A stretch of 32,143 bases of DNA. It comes from Embleya sp040605455. Lineage in GTDB: Bacteria; Actinomycetota; Actinomycetes; Streptomycetales; Streptomycetaceae. How positions within the stretch are numbered: position 1 is the stretch's first letter; the number at the start of each line of letters is the position of its first letter. The notes beneath the pieces are model-generated. The model made no database searches. It saw only the letters and a program-made list of their open reading frames with translations, and was not told the origin of the DNA. A program made the position numbers and the translations under genes. The stretch spans positions 1 through 32,143 of the forward strand of contig NZ_JBEXCV010000106.1 in NCBI RefSeq assembly GCF_040605455.1, given 5' to 3'. Below, piece after piece: positions 23,002 to 31,405 of the stretch.

Positions 23002-23484
23002 GTGGGCGGGATTGGTGGTGAGGCGGCGCGGGTGCTTGTCGTGGATGACGACGAGGTGATTCGGCAGCTGATCGCGGTCAATCTGCGGCTGGAGGGGTTC
23101 GTGGTGAGTACCGCGTGTGATGGTGAGGAGTGTTTGCGGCTCGTGCACGAGGTGCGGCCGGATTTGGTCACGCTCGATGTGGTGATGCCGCATCTGGATG
23201 GGATCGGGACCGCTGCTCGGTTGCGGGCGGATCCGCGGACCAGTGGGTTGAAGATATTGATGATCAGTGCCTGTGCTCAGGATGAGGACTTCTCCCGGGC
23301 GCGGGCGGTCGGCGTCGACGGGTATCTGACCAAGCCGTTTCATCCCGAGCAGCTCATTCGGCTCGTGCGTGCGTTGTCGCCGGAACCGTTGGCCGGGACC
23401 CCGGGCGAGGCGTTGATCGATCCCTCGCGCGAACTTCCGAGCGATCCCGTGTCTGATCCCTCGTCGGAAGGCTCACCCGAATGA
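23002..23484 (+). CDS. Stand-alone response-regulator receiver protein
   Basis: About 160 residues: a single REC domain (8-123) and a short Pro/Ser/Glu tail with no DNA-binding or enzymatic output domain. The phosphorylation site is complete: acidic DDDE (15-18), phospho-acceptor D59 in VTLDVVMPHLDG, Ser89 in LMISAC, and K111 in YLTKPF. No histidine kinase is adjacent, so it is an orphan that may work by protein-protein contact. I use GTG 23002; an in-frame upstream ATG at 22954 would add 16 residues with poor support. It lies directly before argS (52-bp gap) and could be co-transcribed. Confidence 0.85.
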   Translation: MGGIGGEAARVLVVDDDEVIRQLIAVNLRLEGFVVSTACDGEECLRLVHEVRPDLVTLDVVMPHLDGIGTAARLRADPRTSGLKILMISACAQDEDFSRARAVGVDGYLTKPFHPEQLIRLVRALSPEPLAGTPGEALIDPSRELPSDPVSDPSSEGSPE

Positions 23485-23536
23485 CCTACCCCGCCCGCCG
23501 GGTGGGTTGGTCGGTGGGTCGCCTACGCTTGTCTCC

Positions 23537-25189
23537 GTGACCCCCGCAGAGCTTTCGCAGTCAGTGTTGTCCGCGGTTCGTGCCGCCGTCGAGGCAGGCG
23601 AGCTCGCCGTTGCCGTGCCCGAGAGCACGACGGTGGAGCGACCCAAGAACCGCGAGCACGGGGACTACGCGACGAACATCGCGTTGCAGCTCGCGAAGCC
23701 GGCCAAGCGACCGCCGCGGGAGATCGCCGAGTTGCTGGCCGCGCGGATCGCGCGGACGCCCGGCGTGGCCAAGGTCGACATCGCCGGCCCCGGCTTCCTG
23801 AACATCACGTTCGACACGGCCACCCAGGGCGAGCTGGCCCGCACCGTCGTCGAGGCCGGCGCCGAGTACGGCAGCAACAACGCGTTCGACGGGCTCAAGA
23901 TCAACCTGGAGTTCGTCTCGGCGAACCCGACCGGGCCGATCCACATCGGCGGCGTGCGCTGGGCCGCCGTTGGGGACTCGCTGGGGCGGATCCTGCGCGC
24001 GTCCGGCGCGGACGTGACCACCGAGTACTACATCAACGACGCCGGCGTGCAGATCGACAAGTTCGGCAAGTCGCTGATGGCGGCGGCGAACGGTCGGCCC
24101 GTCCCCGAGGACGGCTACGTCGGCGCGTACATCAACGACATCGCCGCCGACATCGTCGCCGAGCACCCCGACGTGTTGAGCCTGGCCGAGGCCGAGCAGG
24201 AGAAGGCCTTCCGGGCCACCGGGCTCAAGCTGATGGTCGCCGAGATCCAGCGCTCGATGGAGAACTTCGGCGCGCACTTCGACGTGTGGTTCTCCGAGAC
24301 CACGCTGCACGAGTCCGGCGCGGTGGAGAAGGCGATCGAGCGGCTGCGCGAGCAGGGGCACGTCTACGACGACAACGGCGCGATCTGGCTGCGCACCACG
24401 GACTACGGGGACGACAAGGACCGGGTCCTGATCAAGTCCGACGGCGAGAAGACCTACTTCGCCTCCGACGCCGCGTATTACCTGAACAAGCGCGACCGCG
24501 GCAACGAGGTCGCCGTCTACATGCTCGGCGCCGACCACCACGGCTATGTCGGGCGGCTCAAGGCGATCGCGGCCTGTGCGGGCGACGACCCCGAGCGCAA
24601 CATCGAGATCATTGTCGGCCAGTTCGTGAAGATGATGCGGGCCGGCGAAGAGGTCCGGATGTCCAAGCGCGCGGGCAATATCATCACCATCGACGACGTC
24701 GTCGAGTGGATCGGCGTCGACGCCGCGCGGTACTCGCTGGCGCGCTCGTCCACCGACTCCACCATCACGCTGGACATCGACATCCTCACGTCGCACAAGA
24801 ACGAGAACCCGGTGTTCTACGTTCAGTACGCGCACGCGCGGATGTCCGCCGTCGAGCGCAAGGCGGCCGAACGCGGCATCGTCAAGGGCGAGTTCAAGCC
24901 CGAGCTGCTGTCCACCGAGTGGGAGTCCGACCTGCTCGGCATGCTCGGCGAGTTCCCGCGCGTGGTGGCCAAGGCCGGCGAGATGCGCGAGCCGCACCAC
25001 GTCGCGCGTTACCTGGAGCAGTTGGCCGGCACGTACCACCGCTTCTACGACCACTGTCAGATCCTGCCCAAGGGCGAGGAAGAGGTCACCGACCTGACGC
25101 ACGCCCGAATGTGGCTGGCCGAAGCCACGAAAACCGTGGTGGCCAACGGCCTCGCTCTTCTCGGGGTGTCCGCCCCCGAGCGCATGTGA
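23537..25189 (+). CDS. argS: Arginine--tRNA ligase
   Basis: A 550-residue class I arginyl-tRNA synthetase. It has the N-terminal Add-1 domain (about 1-110, with RPKNREHGDYATNIALQLAK) and the HIGH-equivalent PTGPIHIGGVRW, with HIGG as usual for actinomycete ArgS. The motifs YYINDAGVQIDKFG and ADHHGYVGRLKAI follow, then the KMSKS-equivalent VRMSKRAGNIIT. A C-terminal DALR anticodon-binding domain ends LGVSAPERM, the standard terminus. It activates arginine with ATP and charges tRNA-Arg in the cytoplasm. GTG 23537 is chosen because conserved homology begins there; the in-frame upstream start adds ten non-conserved residues. It is followed by a strong terminator and lies close to a tRNA-Arg gene. 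Confidence 0.97.
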   Translation: MTPAELSQSVLSAVRAAVEAGELAVAVPESTTVERPKNREHGDYATNIALQLAKPAKRPPREIAELLAARIARTPGVAKVDIAGPGFLNITFDTATQGELARTVVEAGAEYGSNNAFDGLKINLEFVSANPTGPIHIGGVRWAAVGDSLGRILRASGADVTTEYYINDAGVQIDKFGKSLMAAANGRPVPEDGYVGAYINDIAADIVAEHPDVLSLAEAEQEKAFRATGLKLMVAEIQRSMENFGAHFDVWFSETTLHESGAVEKAIERLREQGHVYDDNGAIWLRTTDYGDDKDRVLIKSDGEKTYFASDAAYYLNKRDRGNEVAVYMLGADHHGYVGRLKAIAACAGDDPERNIEIIVGQFVKMMRAGEEVRMSKRAGNIITIDDVVEWIGVDAARYSLARSSTDSTITLDIDILTSHKNENPVFYVQYAHARMSAVERKAAERGIVKGEFKPELLSTEWESDLLGMLGEFPRVVAKAGEMREPHHVARYLEQLAGTYHRFYDHCQILPKGEEEVTDLTHARMWLAEATKTVVANGLALLGVSAPERM

Positions 25190-25213
25190 CGGATCGTCAC
25201 AACGCAGGCGACA

Positions 25214-25247
25214 GGCCGAAGGCCGGGCACATGCCCGGCCTTCGGCC
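25214..25247 (+). terminator. Terminator hairpin after argS
   Basis: GGCCGAAGGCCGGGCA (25214-25229) and TGCCCGGCCTTCGGCC (25232-25247) form a perfect 16-bp inverted repeat, the strongest in the window. It begins 24 bp after the argS stop and separates argS from lysA transcription. Confidence 0.8.
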
Positions 25248-25249
25248 GT

Positions 25250-25330
25250 TCCAGGCCACGAGCCACCGGCCACGAGCCACCGGCCACGAGCCACGAGCCC
25301 CAGGCCACCAGCCCCCCGGCCCAGGCCACC
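25250..25330. repeat. Short tandem repeats between argS and lysA
   Basis: Repeated units of CCACGAG and CCACCGG follow one another (GCCACGAGCCACCGG twice, then shortened forms), grading into CCAGGCCACCAGC repeats. The units are short and unspaced, so this is a degenerate tandem repeat and not a CRISPR array. Confidence 0.65.
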
Positions 25331-25441
25331 AGCTGCGGCGCCCGGCCCCGGCCCGGCGCCCACCCCACCAGCCCCGCGCGCACCCCACCACACGCAACCC
25401 ACCCCACACCGACGCCCTCACCCCATGGGGAGCACCACGAC

Positions 25442-26830
25442 ATGAGCCGCTCCGCCCACCCCGCCGGTCCCCGCCACGCGGACGTCCTGCCCGACGGCGC
25501 GCCGCCGATCGCGCCCGAGGACCTGACCCTGCTCGACCCGAAGATCTGGCCCGCGGGCGCCGAGCGCGGCGCCGACGGTGTGGTCACCATCGCCGGCTTG
25601 GACGTGCGCGAGCTCGCCCGCGAGTTCGGCACCCCCGCCTACATCCTCGACGAGGCGGACTTCCGGGCCCGCTGCCGCGCCTGGCGCGAGGCGTTCGAGG
25701 GCGCCGACGTGTTCTACGCGGGCAAGGCGTTCCTGTGCCGCGCGCTGGTGCGCTGGATCGCCGAGGAGGGCCTGAACCTGGACGTGTGTACCGCCGGCGA
25801 GCTGGCGGTCGCGCTGTCCGCGGGCATGGACCCGGCTCGGATCGCCTTCCACGGCAACAACAAGTCCGGCGCCGAGCTGGAGCGCGCGCTGGAGGTCGGC
25901 GTCGGCCGGATCGTGGTCGACTCGTTCGAGGAGATCAGCCGGCTGGCCTTCCTGGCCGACCGGCGCGGTGTCACGCAGAAGGTGCTGGTCCGGATCACCG
26001 TCGGGGTCGAGGCGCACACCCACGAGTTCATCGCCACCGCGCACGAGGACCAGAAGTTCGGCTTTTCGCTGGCCGACGGCCGGGCGGCCGAGGCGGTCCG
26101 CCGGATCCGCAAGCTCGAATCGCTCGAACTGGTCGGCCTGCACTCGCACATCGGCTCGCAGATCTTCGACACGGCCGGCTTCGAGGTCGCCGCGCGCCGG
26201 GTGGTCGGTCTGCTGGTGGCGGTCCGTGACGAGCACGGCGTCGAACTGCCCGAGATCGACCTCGGCGGCGGTCTCGGCATCGCCTACACCTCCGCCGACG
26301 ACCCGCAGTCGCCCGCGGTGATCGCCGCCTCGCTGCTGGACATCGTGCGCCGCGAGTGCGCCGCCGCGGGCCTGGCCGCCCCCCGGCTGTCGGTCGAACC
26401 CGGCCGCGCGATCGCCGGACCCGGCACCTTCACGCTGTACGAGGTGGGCACGATCAAGCCGCTGGAGGGCCTGCGTACCTACGTCAGTGTCGACGGCGGC
26501 ATGTCGGACAACATCCGTACCTCGCTCTACGACGCCGAATACAGCGTGACGCTCGTCTCACGCGCGAGCGACGCGGCGCCGATGCTCTCGCGCGTGGTGG
26601 GCCGGCACTGCGAGTCCGGCGACATCATCGTCAAGGACGCCTACCTGCCCGCCGATCTGGCCCCCGGCGACCTGCTCGCGGTGCCGGCCACCGGCGCCTA
26701 CTGTCGCTCGATGGCGAGCAACTACAACCACGTGACCCGCCCGCCGGTGATCGCGGTCCACGACGGCACGGCACGCGTGATCGTGCGGCGCGAAACCGAA
26801 GAGGATCTGCTCCGCCTCGACATCGGCTGA
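25442..26830 (+). CDS. lysA: Diaminopimelate decarboxylase
   Basis: A 462-residue PLP enzyme of fold type III that converts meso-diaminopimelate to L-lysine and CO2, the last step of lysine synthesis. The PLP lysine is in FYAGKAFLCRAL (K95). The HSHIGSQIFD motif, the glycine-rich phosphate-binding LDLGGGLGIAYT region (reads IDLGGGLGIAYT), EPGRAIAGPG and the active-site CESGDII are all present. The N-terminus has a typical 45-residue lead before the barrel. The ATG at 25442 follows GGGGAG. The next genes make homoserine and threonine, so this is an aspartate-family cluster. No lysine riboswitch was recognised upstream. Confidence 0.97.
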   Translation: MSRSAHPAGPRHADVLPDGAPPIAPEDLTLLDPKIWPAGAERGADGVVTIAGLDVRELAREFGTPAYILDEADFRARCRAWREAFEGADVFYAGKAFLCRALVRWIAEEGLNLDVCTAGELAVALSAGMDPARIAFHGNNKSGAELERALEVGVGRIVVDSFEEISRLAFLADRRGVTQKVLVRITVGVEAHTHEFIATAHEDQKFGFSLADGRAAEAVRRIRKLESLELVGLHSHIGSQIFDTAGFEVAARRVVGLLVAVRDEHGVELPEIDLGGGLGIAYTSADDPQSPAVIAASLLDIVRRECAAAGLAAPRLSVEPGRAIAGPGTFTLYEVGTIKPLEGLRTYVSVDGGMSDNIRTSLYDAEYSVTLVSRASDAAPMLSRVVGRHCESGDIIVKDAYLPADLAPGDLLAVPATGAYCRSMASNYNHVTRPPVIAVHDGTARVIVRRETEEDLLRLDIG

Positions 26831-26885
26831 ATCGGCCCGCCGACAGCGAAAAACGAGAACAACGAGACAAGAACAATGGAACGAT

Positions 26886-26911
26886 CGGGGGCCGCCGCGT
26901 GGCGGCCCCCG
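26886..26911 (+). terminator. GC-rich hairpin between lysA and hom
   Basis: CGGGGGCCGCC (26886-26896) and GGCGGCCCCCG (26901-26911) form an 11-bp stem with a GCGT tetraloop, 55 bp after the lysA stop and about 175 bp before hom. It has no T-tract. It may end lysA transcription or act as an attenuator in the hom leader; the sequence alone does not decide. Confidence 0.6.
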
Positions 26912-27086
26912 GGCTCGGGAGAAAATCCCGTTGCCCGCATGCGAGGCCGCAAGAATTGTCGTCTCGGATCCTGGACCGGCCCCGGTTCGGGTAATGATCC
27001 GAGCGACACTTGTCGGCACTGCCTGTCTCCGGAAATCCCCCGGACGGCAGACTCGGACAACCTTTGTCTTCGAGAAGTGAGGTCGG

Positions 27087-28379
27087 ATGATGCGTACGCA
27101 GCCGCTGAAGGTGGCGCTGCTCGGTTGTGGTGTGGTCGGCTCCGAAGTGGCCCGCATCATGACTACGCACGCGACCGACCTCGCCGCCCGAATCGGGGCC
27201 CCGATCGAGCTCGCCGGCGTGGCCGTGCGCCGCGCCGGGCGCGAGCGCGCGGGCATCGACCCCGCGCTGATCACCACCGACGCGGTGGAACTGGTCAAAC
27301 GCGACGACATCGACGTGGTGATCGAGGTGATCGGCGGCATCGAGCCCGCCCGCGGCCTGATCCTGTCCGCGATGGAGCACGGCGCCTCGGTGGTCTCCGC
27401 CAACAAGGCGCTGTTGGCCGAGGACGGCTCCACGCTGCATGCCGCCGCCGCGAAACACGGCGTCGACCTCTACTACGAGGCCGCCGTCGCCGGCGCGATC
27501 CCGCTGCTGCGTCCGCTGCGCGAGTCGCTCGCCGGGGACAAGGTGGAGCGGGTCCTGGGCATCGTCAACGGCACGACCAACTTCATCCTGGACCGGATGG
27601 ACTCGACCGGTGCCGGCTTCGCCGAGGCGCTGGACGAGGCCACCGCGCTGGGTTACGCCGAGGCCGACCCCACGGCCGACATCGAGGGCTTCGACGCCGC
27701 CGCCAAGGCCGCGATCCTGGCCGGTCTGGCATTCCACACCCGGGTGACCGCCGCCGACGTGTACCGCGAGGGCATCACCGAGGTCAGCGCCGCCGACGTG
27801 GCCAGCGCCAAGGCGATGGACTGCGTGGTCAAGCTGCTGGCGATCTGCGAGCGCGGCGCCGACGGGCAGAGCGTCAGTGCCCGCGTGCACCCGGCGATGA
27901 TCCCGCGGACACACCCGCTCGCGTCGGTGCGCGAGGCGTACAACGCGGTCTTCGTCGAGTCCGAGGCGGCCGGGCAGCTGATGTTCTACGGCCCCGGGGC
28001 GGGCGGCGCGCCGACCGCGAGCGCGGTGCTCGGCGACCTGGTCGCGGTCTGCCGCAACAAGCTCTCCGGCGCGACCGGGCCCGGCGAGTCGGCCTACGCC
28101 CAGCTGACCCCGCAGCCGGTGGGCATCGCCCGCACCCGCTACCACCTCAGCCTGGACGTGGCCGACCGGGCCGGCGTGCTGGCCCAGGTGGCCGCGGTGT
28201 TCGCCCAGCACGACGTGTCCATCGACACGGTGCGCCAGCAGGGTCGGGACGGGGATGCCACACTCGTGATCGTCACCCATACCGCCACCGACGCCGCGCT
28301 CGCGGCGACCGTCGCCGATCTGCGCGGTATGGACATCGTTCGTGACATCGCCGGCATCATGCGGGTCGAAGGGGAGTAG
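27087..28379 (+). CDS. hom: Homoserine dehydrogenase
   Basis: A 430-residue NAD(P)-dependent enzyme that reduces aspartate semialdehyde to homoserine. The Rossmann motif VALLGCGVVGSEVA (9-22), the catalytic region with SANKALLAEDG, the substrate-loop EAAVAGAIPLLR and GIVNGTTNFILD are canonical. A C-terminal ACT domain (about 350-425, RYHLSLDVADRAGVLAQVAA) implies allosteric control, classically by threonine. Two adjacent ATGs occur at 27087 and 27090, with GAAGTGAGG upstream. The stop is 7 bp before thrC, so the two genes are translationally close. Confidence 0.97.
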   Translation: MMRTQPLKVALLGCGVVGSEVARIMTTHATDLAARIGAPIELAGVAVRRAGRERAGIDPALITTDAVELVKRDDIDVVIEVIGGIEPARGLILSAMEHGASVVSANKALLAEDGSTLHAAAAKHGVDLYYEAAVAGAIPLLRPLRESLAGDKVERVLGIVNGTTNFILDRMDSTGAGFAEALDEATALGYAEADPTADIEGFDAAAKAAILAGLAFHTRVTAADVYREGITEVSAADVASAKAMDCVVKLLAICERGADGQSVSARVHPAMIPRTHPLASVREAYNAVFVESEAAGQLMFYGPGAGGAPTASAVLGDLVAVCRNKLSGATGPGESAYAQLTPQPVGIARTRYHLSLDVADRAGVLAQVAAVFAQHDVSIDTVRQQGRDGDATLVIVTHTATDAALAATVADLRGMDIVRDIAGIMRVEGE

Positions 28380-28386
28380 AGGGACC

Positions 28387-29469
28387 GTGAGCGCGCTCAA
28401 GGAAGGCGTCCGCACCACTCAGTGGCGCGGGGTCATCGAGGAATACCGCGACCGTCTGCCGGTCTCGGCGAACACACCCGTGGTCACCCTGCGTGAGGGT
28501 GGCACTCCGTTGGTCCCGGCCCAGGTGCTCTCCGAGCGCACGGGATGTGAGGTTCACCTCAAGGTCGAGGGCGCCAACCCGACCGGGTCCTTCAAGGACC
28601 GCGGCATGACGATGGCGATCTCCAAGGCCAAGGCGGAGGGCGCGCAGGCGGTCATCTGCGCGTCCACCGGCAACACCTCGGCCTCCGCCGCCGCATACGC
28701 GGTGCGTGCCGGGATGGTCTGCGCCGTGCTGGTGCCGCAGGGCAAGATCGCGCTGGGCAAGATGGGCCAGGCCCTCGTGCACGGCGCGCGCATCCTCCAG
28801 GTCGACGGCAACTTCGACGACTGCCTCACGCTCGCCCGCGATCTGGCCGAAAAGTATCCGGTCGCGCTGGTGAACTCGGTCAACCCGGTCCGCATCGAGG
28901 GCCAGAAGACGGCCGCCTTCGAGATCGTCGACATGCTCGGCGACGCGCCCGACATCCACGTGCTTCCGGTGGGCAACGCGGGCAACATCACCGCGTACTG
29001 GAAGGGCTACACCGAATACGCGGCCGACGGCCTGGCCGGCCGACGGCCGCGCATGTGGGGCTACCAGGCGGCCGGTTCGGCGCCGCTGGTCAACGGTGCG
29101 CCGGTGCTCTCGCCGCAGACGATCGCCACCGCGATCCGGATCGGCAACCCCGCCTCGTGGGACCTCGCGATCGCCGCGCGGGACGAATCGGGCGGCCACA
29201 TCGAGTCGGTGACCGACCGTCAGATCCTGTCGGCGTACCGCCTGCTGGCCGCGCAGGAGGGGGTCTTCGTGGAGCCGGCGTCCGCCGCGAGTGTGGCCGG
29301 ATTGCTCCAGGCGGCCGAACAGGGTCGAGTCGACCCCGGTCAGCGGATCGTCTGCACGGTCACCGGCAACGGTCTCAAGGACCCCGACTGGGCGGTGGCC
29401 GGCGCGCCCAAGCCGGTCGTCGTCCCGATCGACGCGTCCGCCGCCGCCGCACAGCTGGGCCTCGGCTGA
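28387..29469 (+). CDS. thrC: Threonine synthase
   Basis: A 360-residue PLP enzyme of fold type II that converts O-phosphohomoserine to threonine. The PLP lysine lies in NPTGSFKDRGM (K70), the substrate/phosphate loop is CASTGNTSASAAAYA, and the PLP-phosphate-binding region reads VLPVGNAGNITAYW. This is the short bacterial class. The GTG at 28387 is preceded by AGAGGGA overlapping the hom stop region, so the start is well supported and coupled to hom. Its substrate-producing enzyme, ThrB, is encoded about 480 bp downstream. Confidence 0.97.
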   Translation: MSALKEGVRTTQWRGVIEEYRDRLPVSANTPVVTLREGGTPLVPAQVLSERTGCEVHLKVEGANPTGSFKDRGMTMAISKAKAEGAQAVICASTGNTSASAAAYAVRAGMVCAVLVPQGKIALGKMGQALVHGARILQVDGNFDDCLTLARDLAEKYPVALVNSVNPVRIEGQKTAAFEIVDMLGDAPDIHVLPVGNAGNITAYWKGYTEYAADGLAGRRPRMWGYQAAGSAPLVNGAPVLSPQTIATAIRIGNPASWDLAIAARDESGGHIESVTDRQILSAYRLLAAQEGVFVEPASAASVAGLLQAAEQGRVDPGQRIVCTVTGNGLKDPDWAVAGAPKPVVVPIDASAAAAQLGLG

Positions 29470-29948
29470 CCTCTACCACGCGTCGGCGGCTCGGACCACC
29501 GCTCCCAACACCCGTCGCAAAGCGATCCGCGCCGCCGACTCGAAATGCCGCGTCGCGGCGCCGATAGGGAAAGTCGGCCCGGGTCCGGGAAAACCGACCC
29601 CGCTCGGGAAGGTCGGCCCGCCGGGGAAAGCCGCCCCCGCGACCGGTGCGAAAAGCGGTCGGAACACGCCAGGGCGGTCGACGGTCACCCGTCGGCCGCC
29701 ACCGGTCCTTTTCGATGCCATTTCCGGTACCAATCCCACGACGCGGTGGTTACGGTGTCCCGCGAGGGAACGCACCTTCGGTAGGCTGGTCACCGGACGC
29801 GACCTTGCACTCGTTCCGCGGCGCATGCCGCCCGAGTCTCGCGTCTGTTGCTGCCGTTCCGCAGCACCCGCGATGTCCCGAATGCGCCACTGGTTCGGTC
29901 CGTCCCGTGAAAGTGCCCGGAACTCCACGAGGAGGAGTGTCCACGCGT
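29470..29948. other. Intergenic spacer splitting thrC from thrB, with tandem repeats
   Basis: No gene seen. About four imperfect 18-20 bp units beginning GGGAAA/GGGAAG and continuing GTCGGCCCG or ACCGACCCC run from 29568 to about 29640. A weak long-range pairing (29482-29490 with 29532-29540) could follow thrC. The last 20 bp carry GAGGAGGAG (about 29929-29937), the thrB ribosome site. A separate thrB promoter is likely somewhere here but was not recognised. Confidence 0.5.
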
Positions 29949-30863
29949 ATGGCCGGCCCCGCATTCCGTGCCGCCCCCGTCCGGGTTCGCATCCCGGCCA
30001 CGAGCGCCAACCTGGGTCCCGGGTTCGACGCGTTCGGACTCGCGCTCGGACTGTACGACGACGTCGCCGTCCGGGTCGCGGACGAGGGCTTGTCGATCGA
30101 CATCGCAGGTGAGGGCGCCGACGACCTGTCCCGGGACGAGAACCACCTGGTCGTACGGGCGGCCTATGCCGCGTTCGAGGCGATGGGTGGCCGACCGCCC
30201 GGCCTGGACGTCGTGTGCGCCAATCGCATCCCGCACGGGCGTGGACTGGGCTCGTCCGCCGCCGCCATCTGCGCCGGCGTGATCGCGGCCAGGGCGCTGA
30301 CCATAGGCGGCGCCGAGCGGCTCGACGACGAGGCCACCCTGGCCCTGGCGACCGAACTCGAAGGCCACCCGGACAACGTCGCGGCGTGTCTGCTCGGCGG
30401 CTTCACCATCGCCTGGACCGACGAGGACGGCCCCCGGGCGGTGCGATCGACCCCCGACCGGGGTATATCTCCTGTCGTGTTCGTACCTGCCACTCCGCTG
30501 TCCACCGAGGTCGCGCGCGGTCTACTGCCGGCCAAGGTGACCCATCGCGACGCCTCGGCGAACGCTGGGCGCGCCGGCCTGCTGGTCACCGCGCTGACCT
30601 CGCGTCCGGACCTGCTGTTCGCCGCGACCGAGGACCGGCTGCATCAGACCTACCGCGCGCCCGCGATGCCCGCGAGCGCCGAATTGATCGACAAGCTGCG
30701 CGCACAGGGGATGGCCGCGGTCGTCTCCGGCGCGGGGCCGACCGTGCTCGCCCTGGTCACGCGCGACCGCGTGGACGAGGCGATCAGCAGCGCCGGGCCC
30801 GATTGGGTGGTTCGGCAACTGGACGTGGACGGGGCCGGAGCAAGCGTCATGCCACTGGCGTGA
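29949..30863 (+). CDS. thrB: Homoserine kinase
   Basis: A 304-residue GHMP-superfamily kinase that phosphorylates homoserine. Motif 1 VRIPATSANLGPGFDAFGLA (13-32), the ATP-binding motif PHGRGLGSSAAAICAG, EGHPDNVAACLLGG and the late VVSGAGPTVLAL are all typical. The ATG at 29949 starts the conserved MAGPAFRAAPVRVRIPATSA terminus. An in-frame GTG at 29937 overlaps the Shine-Dalgarno and is unlikely. It completes homoserine-to-threonine synthesis with thrC. Confidence 0.96.
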   Translation: MAGPAFRAAPVRVRIPATSANLGPGFDAFGLALGLYDDVAVRVADEGLSIDIAGEGADDLSRDENHLVVRAAYAAFEAMGGRPPGLDVVCANRIPHGRGLGSSAAAICAGVIAARALTIGGAERLDDEATLALATELEGHPDNVAACLLGGFTIAWTDEDGPRAVRSTPDRGISPVVFVPATPLSTEVARGLLPAKVTHRDASANAGRAGLLVTALTSRPDLLFAATEDRLHQTYRAPAMPASAELIDKLRAQGMAAVVSGAGPTVLALVTRDRVDEAISSAGPDWVVRQLDVDGAGASVMPLA

Positions 30864-31405
30864 CCTGCGTACTTGCTGTTCGTTGGCAGTACGCCCGGTA
30901 GGCGGAGCCGGCCCGATGGCAGGCCCGGCGCGGTCGGCGACGGTGGAGGATCCGTTCACTCCACTGCACTACTGCAGGAAAAAGGGCTGCGCCGGGGGAG
31001 CGATGGGGTGGGGGAATGTCTCTTGGGTCCGGTAGTGTTAGCGTCATCACCGCACCAGATCCCCCGCCCGCATAGGGTTGGGCGCGTTCGGTGCTCTGTG
31101 GCCACGATCCTTTGGGAGTCTCCCCTCCTGCCTGTCCTTCGTGACGAACGTGGCTCCCCGATACAGACCGGCGGAACCACCGCGCCGCGTCGAGCTCATC
31201 CCGGGGACCCGAGGGCACTTCCCCTACAGGAATACGAGCCCCCACAGGCATACATGAGCCCGATCCTCGCAGTACTGGGCACATTTTCGACGATTCCCGC
31301 CATCCGGCGGACCACCGCACCGGACCGCACTGGAAGCGGGACGGACAGCACAACCGGTCGCCGAGCCCCCTCAAGGCCGACGCCCGCTCCAGGGAAGGAC
31401 CCTTC
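30864..31405. other. Long rho leader/promoter region
   Basis: About 540 bp between thrB and rho with no convincing gene. TAGTGT near 31033-31038 could be a -10 element, which would give a leader of about 360 nt, but no good -35 is seen. The last 20 bp carry AGGGAAGGACCC, in which the rho Shine-Dalgarno lies in the loop of a short AGGG/CCCT hairpin. Long rho leaders often serve in autogenous control; that is inference here. Confidence 0.4.

Noticed and set aside
23930..23960. HIGG in place of HIGH in ArgS
   Set aside because: Actinomycete arginyl-tRNA synthetases commonly have HIGG, and the remaining catalytic motifs are intact, so this is not an anomaly.
25250..25330. Possible CRISPR-like array between argS and lysA
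   Set aside because: The units are 7-15 bp, unspaced and degenerate; there are no regular repeats with unique spacers and no cas genes.
26831..27086. Lysine or threonine riboswitch or leader peptide before hom
   Set aside because: Only a single GC-rich hairpin is visible; no lysine-riboswitch core and no Thr/Ile-rich leader peptide was found.
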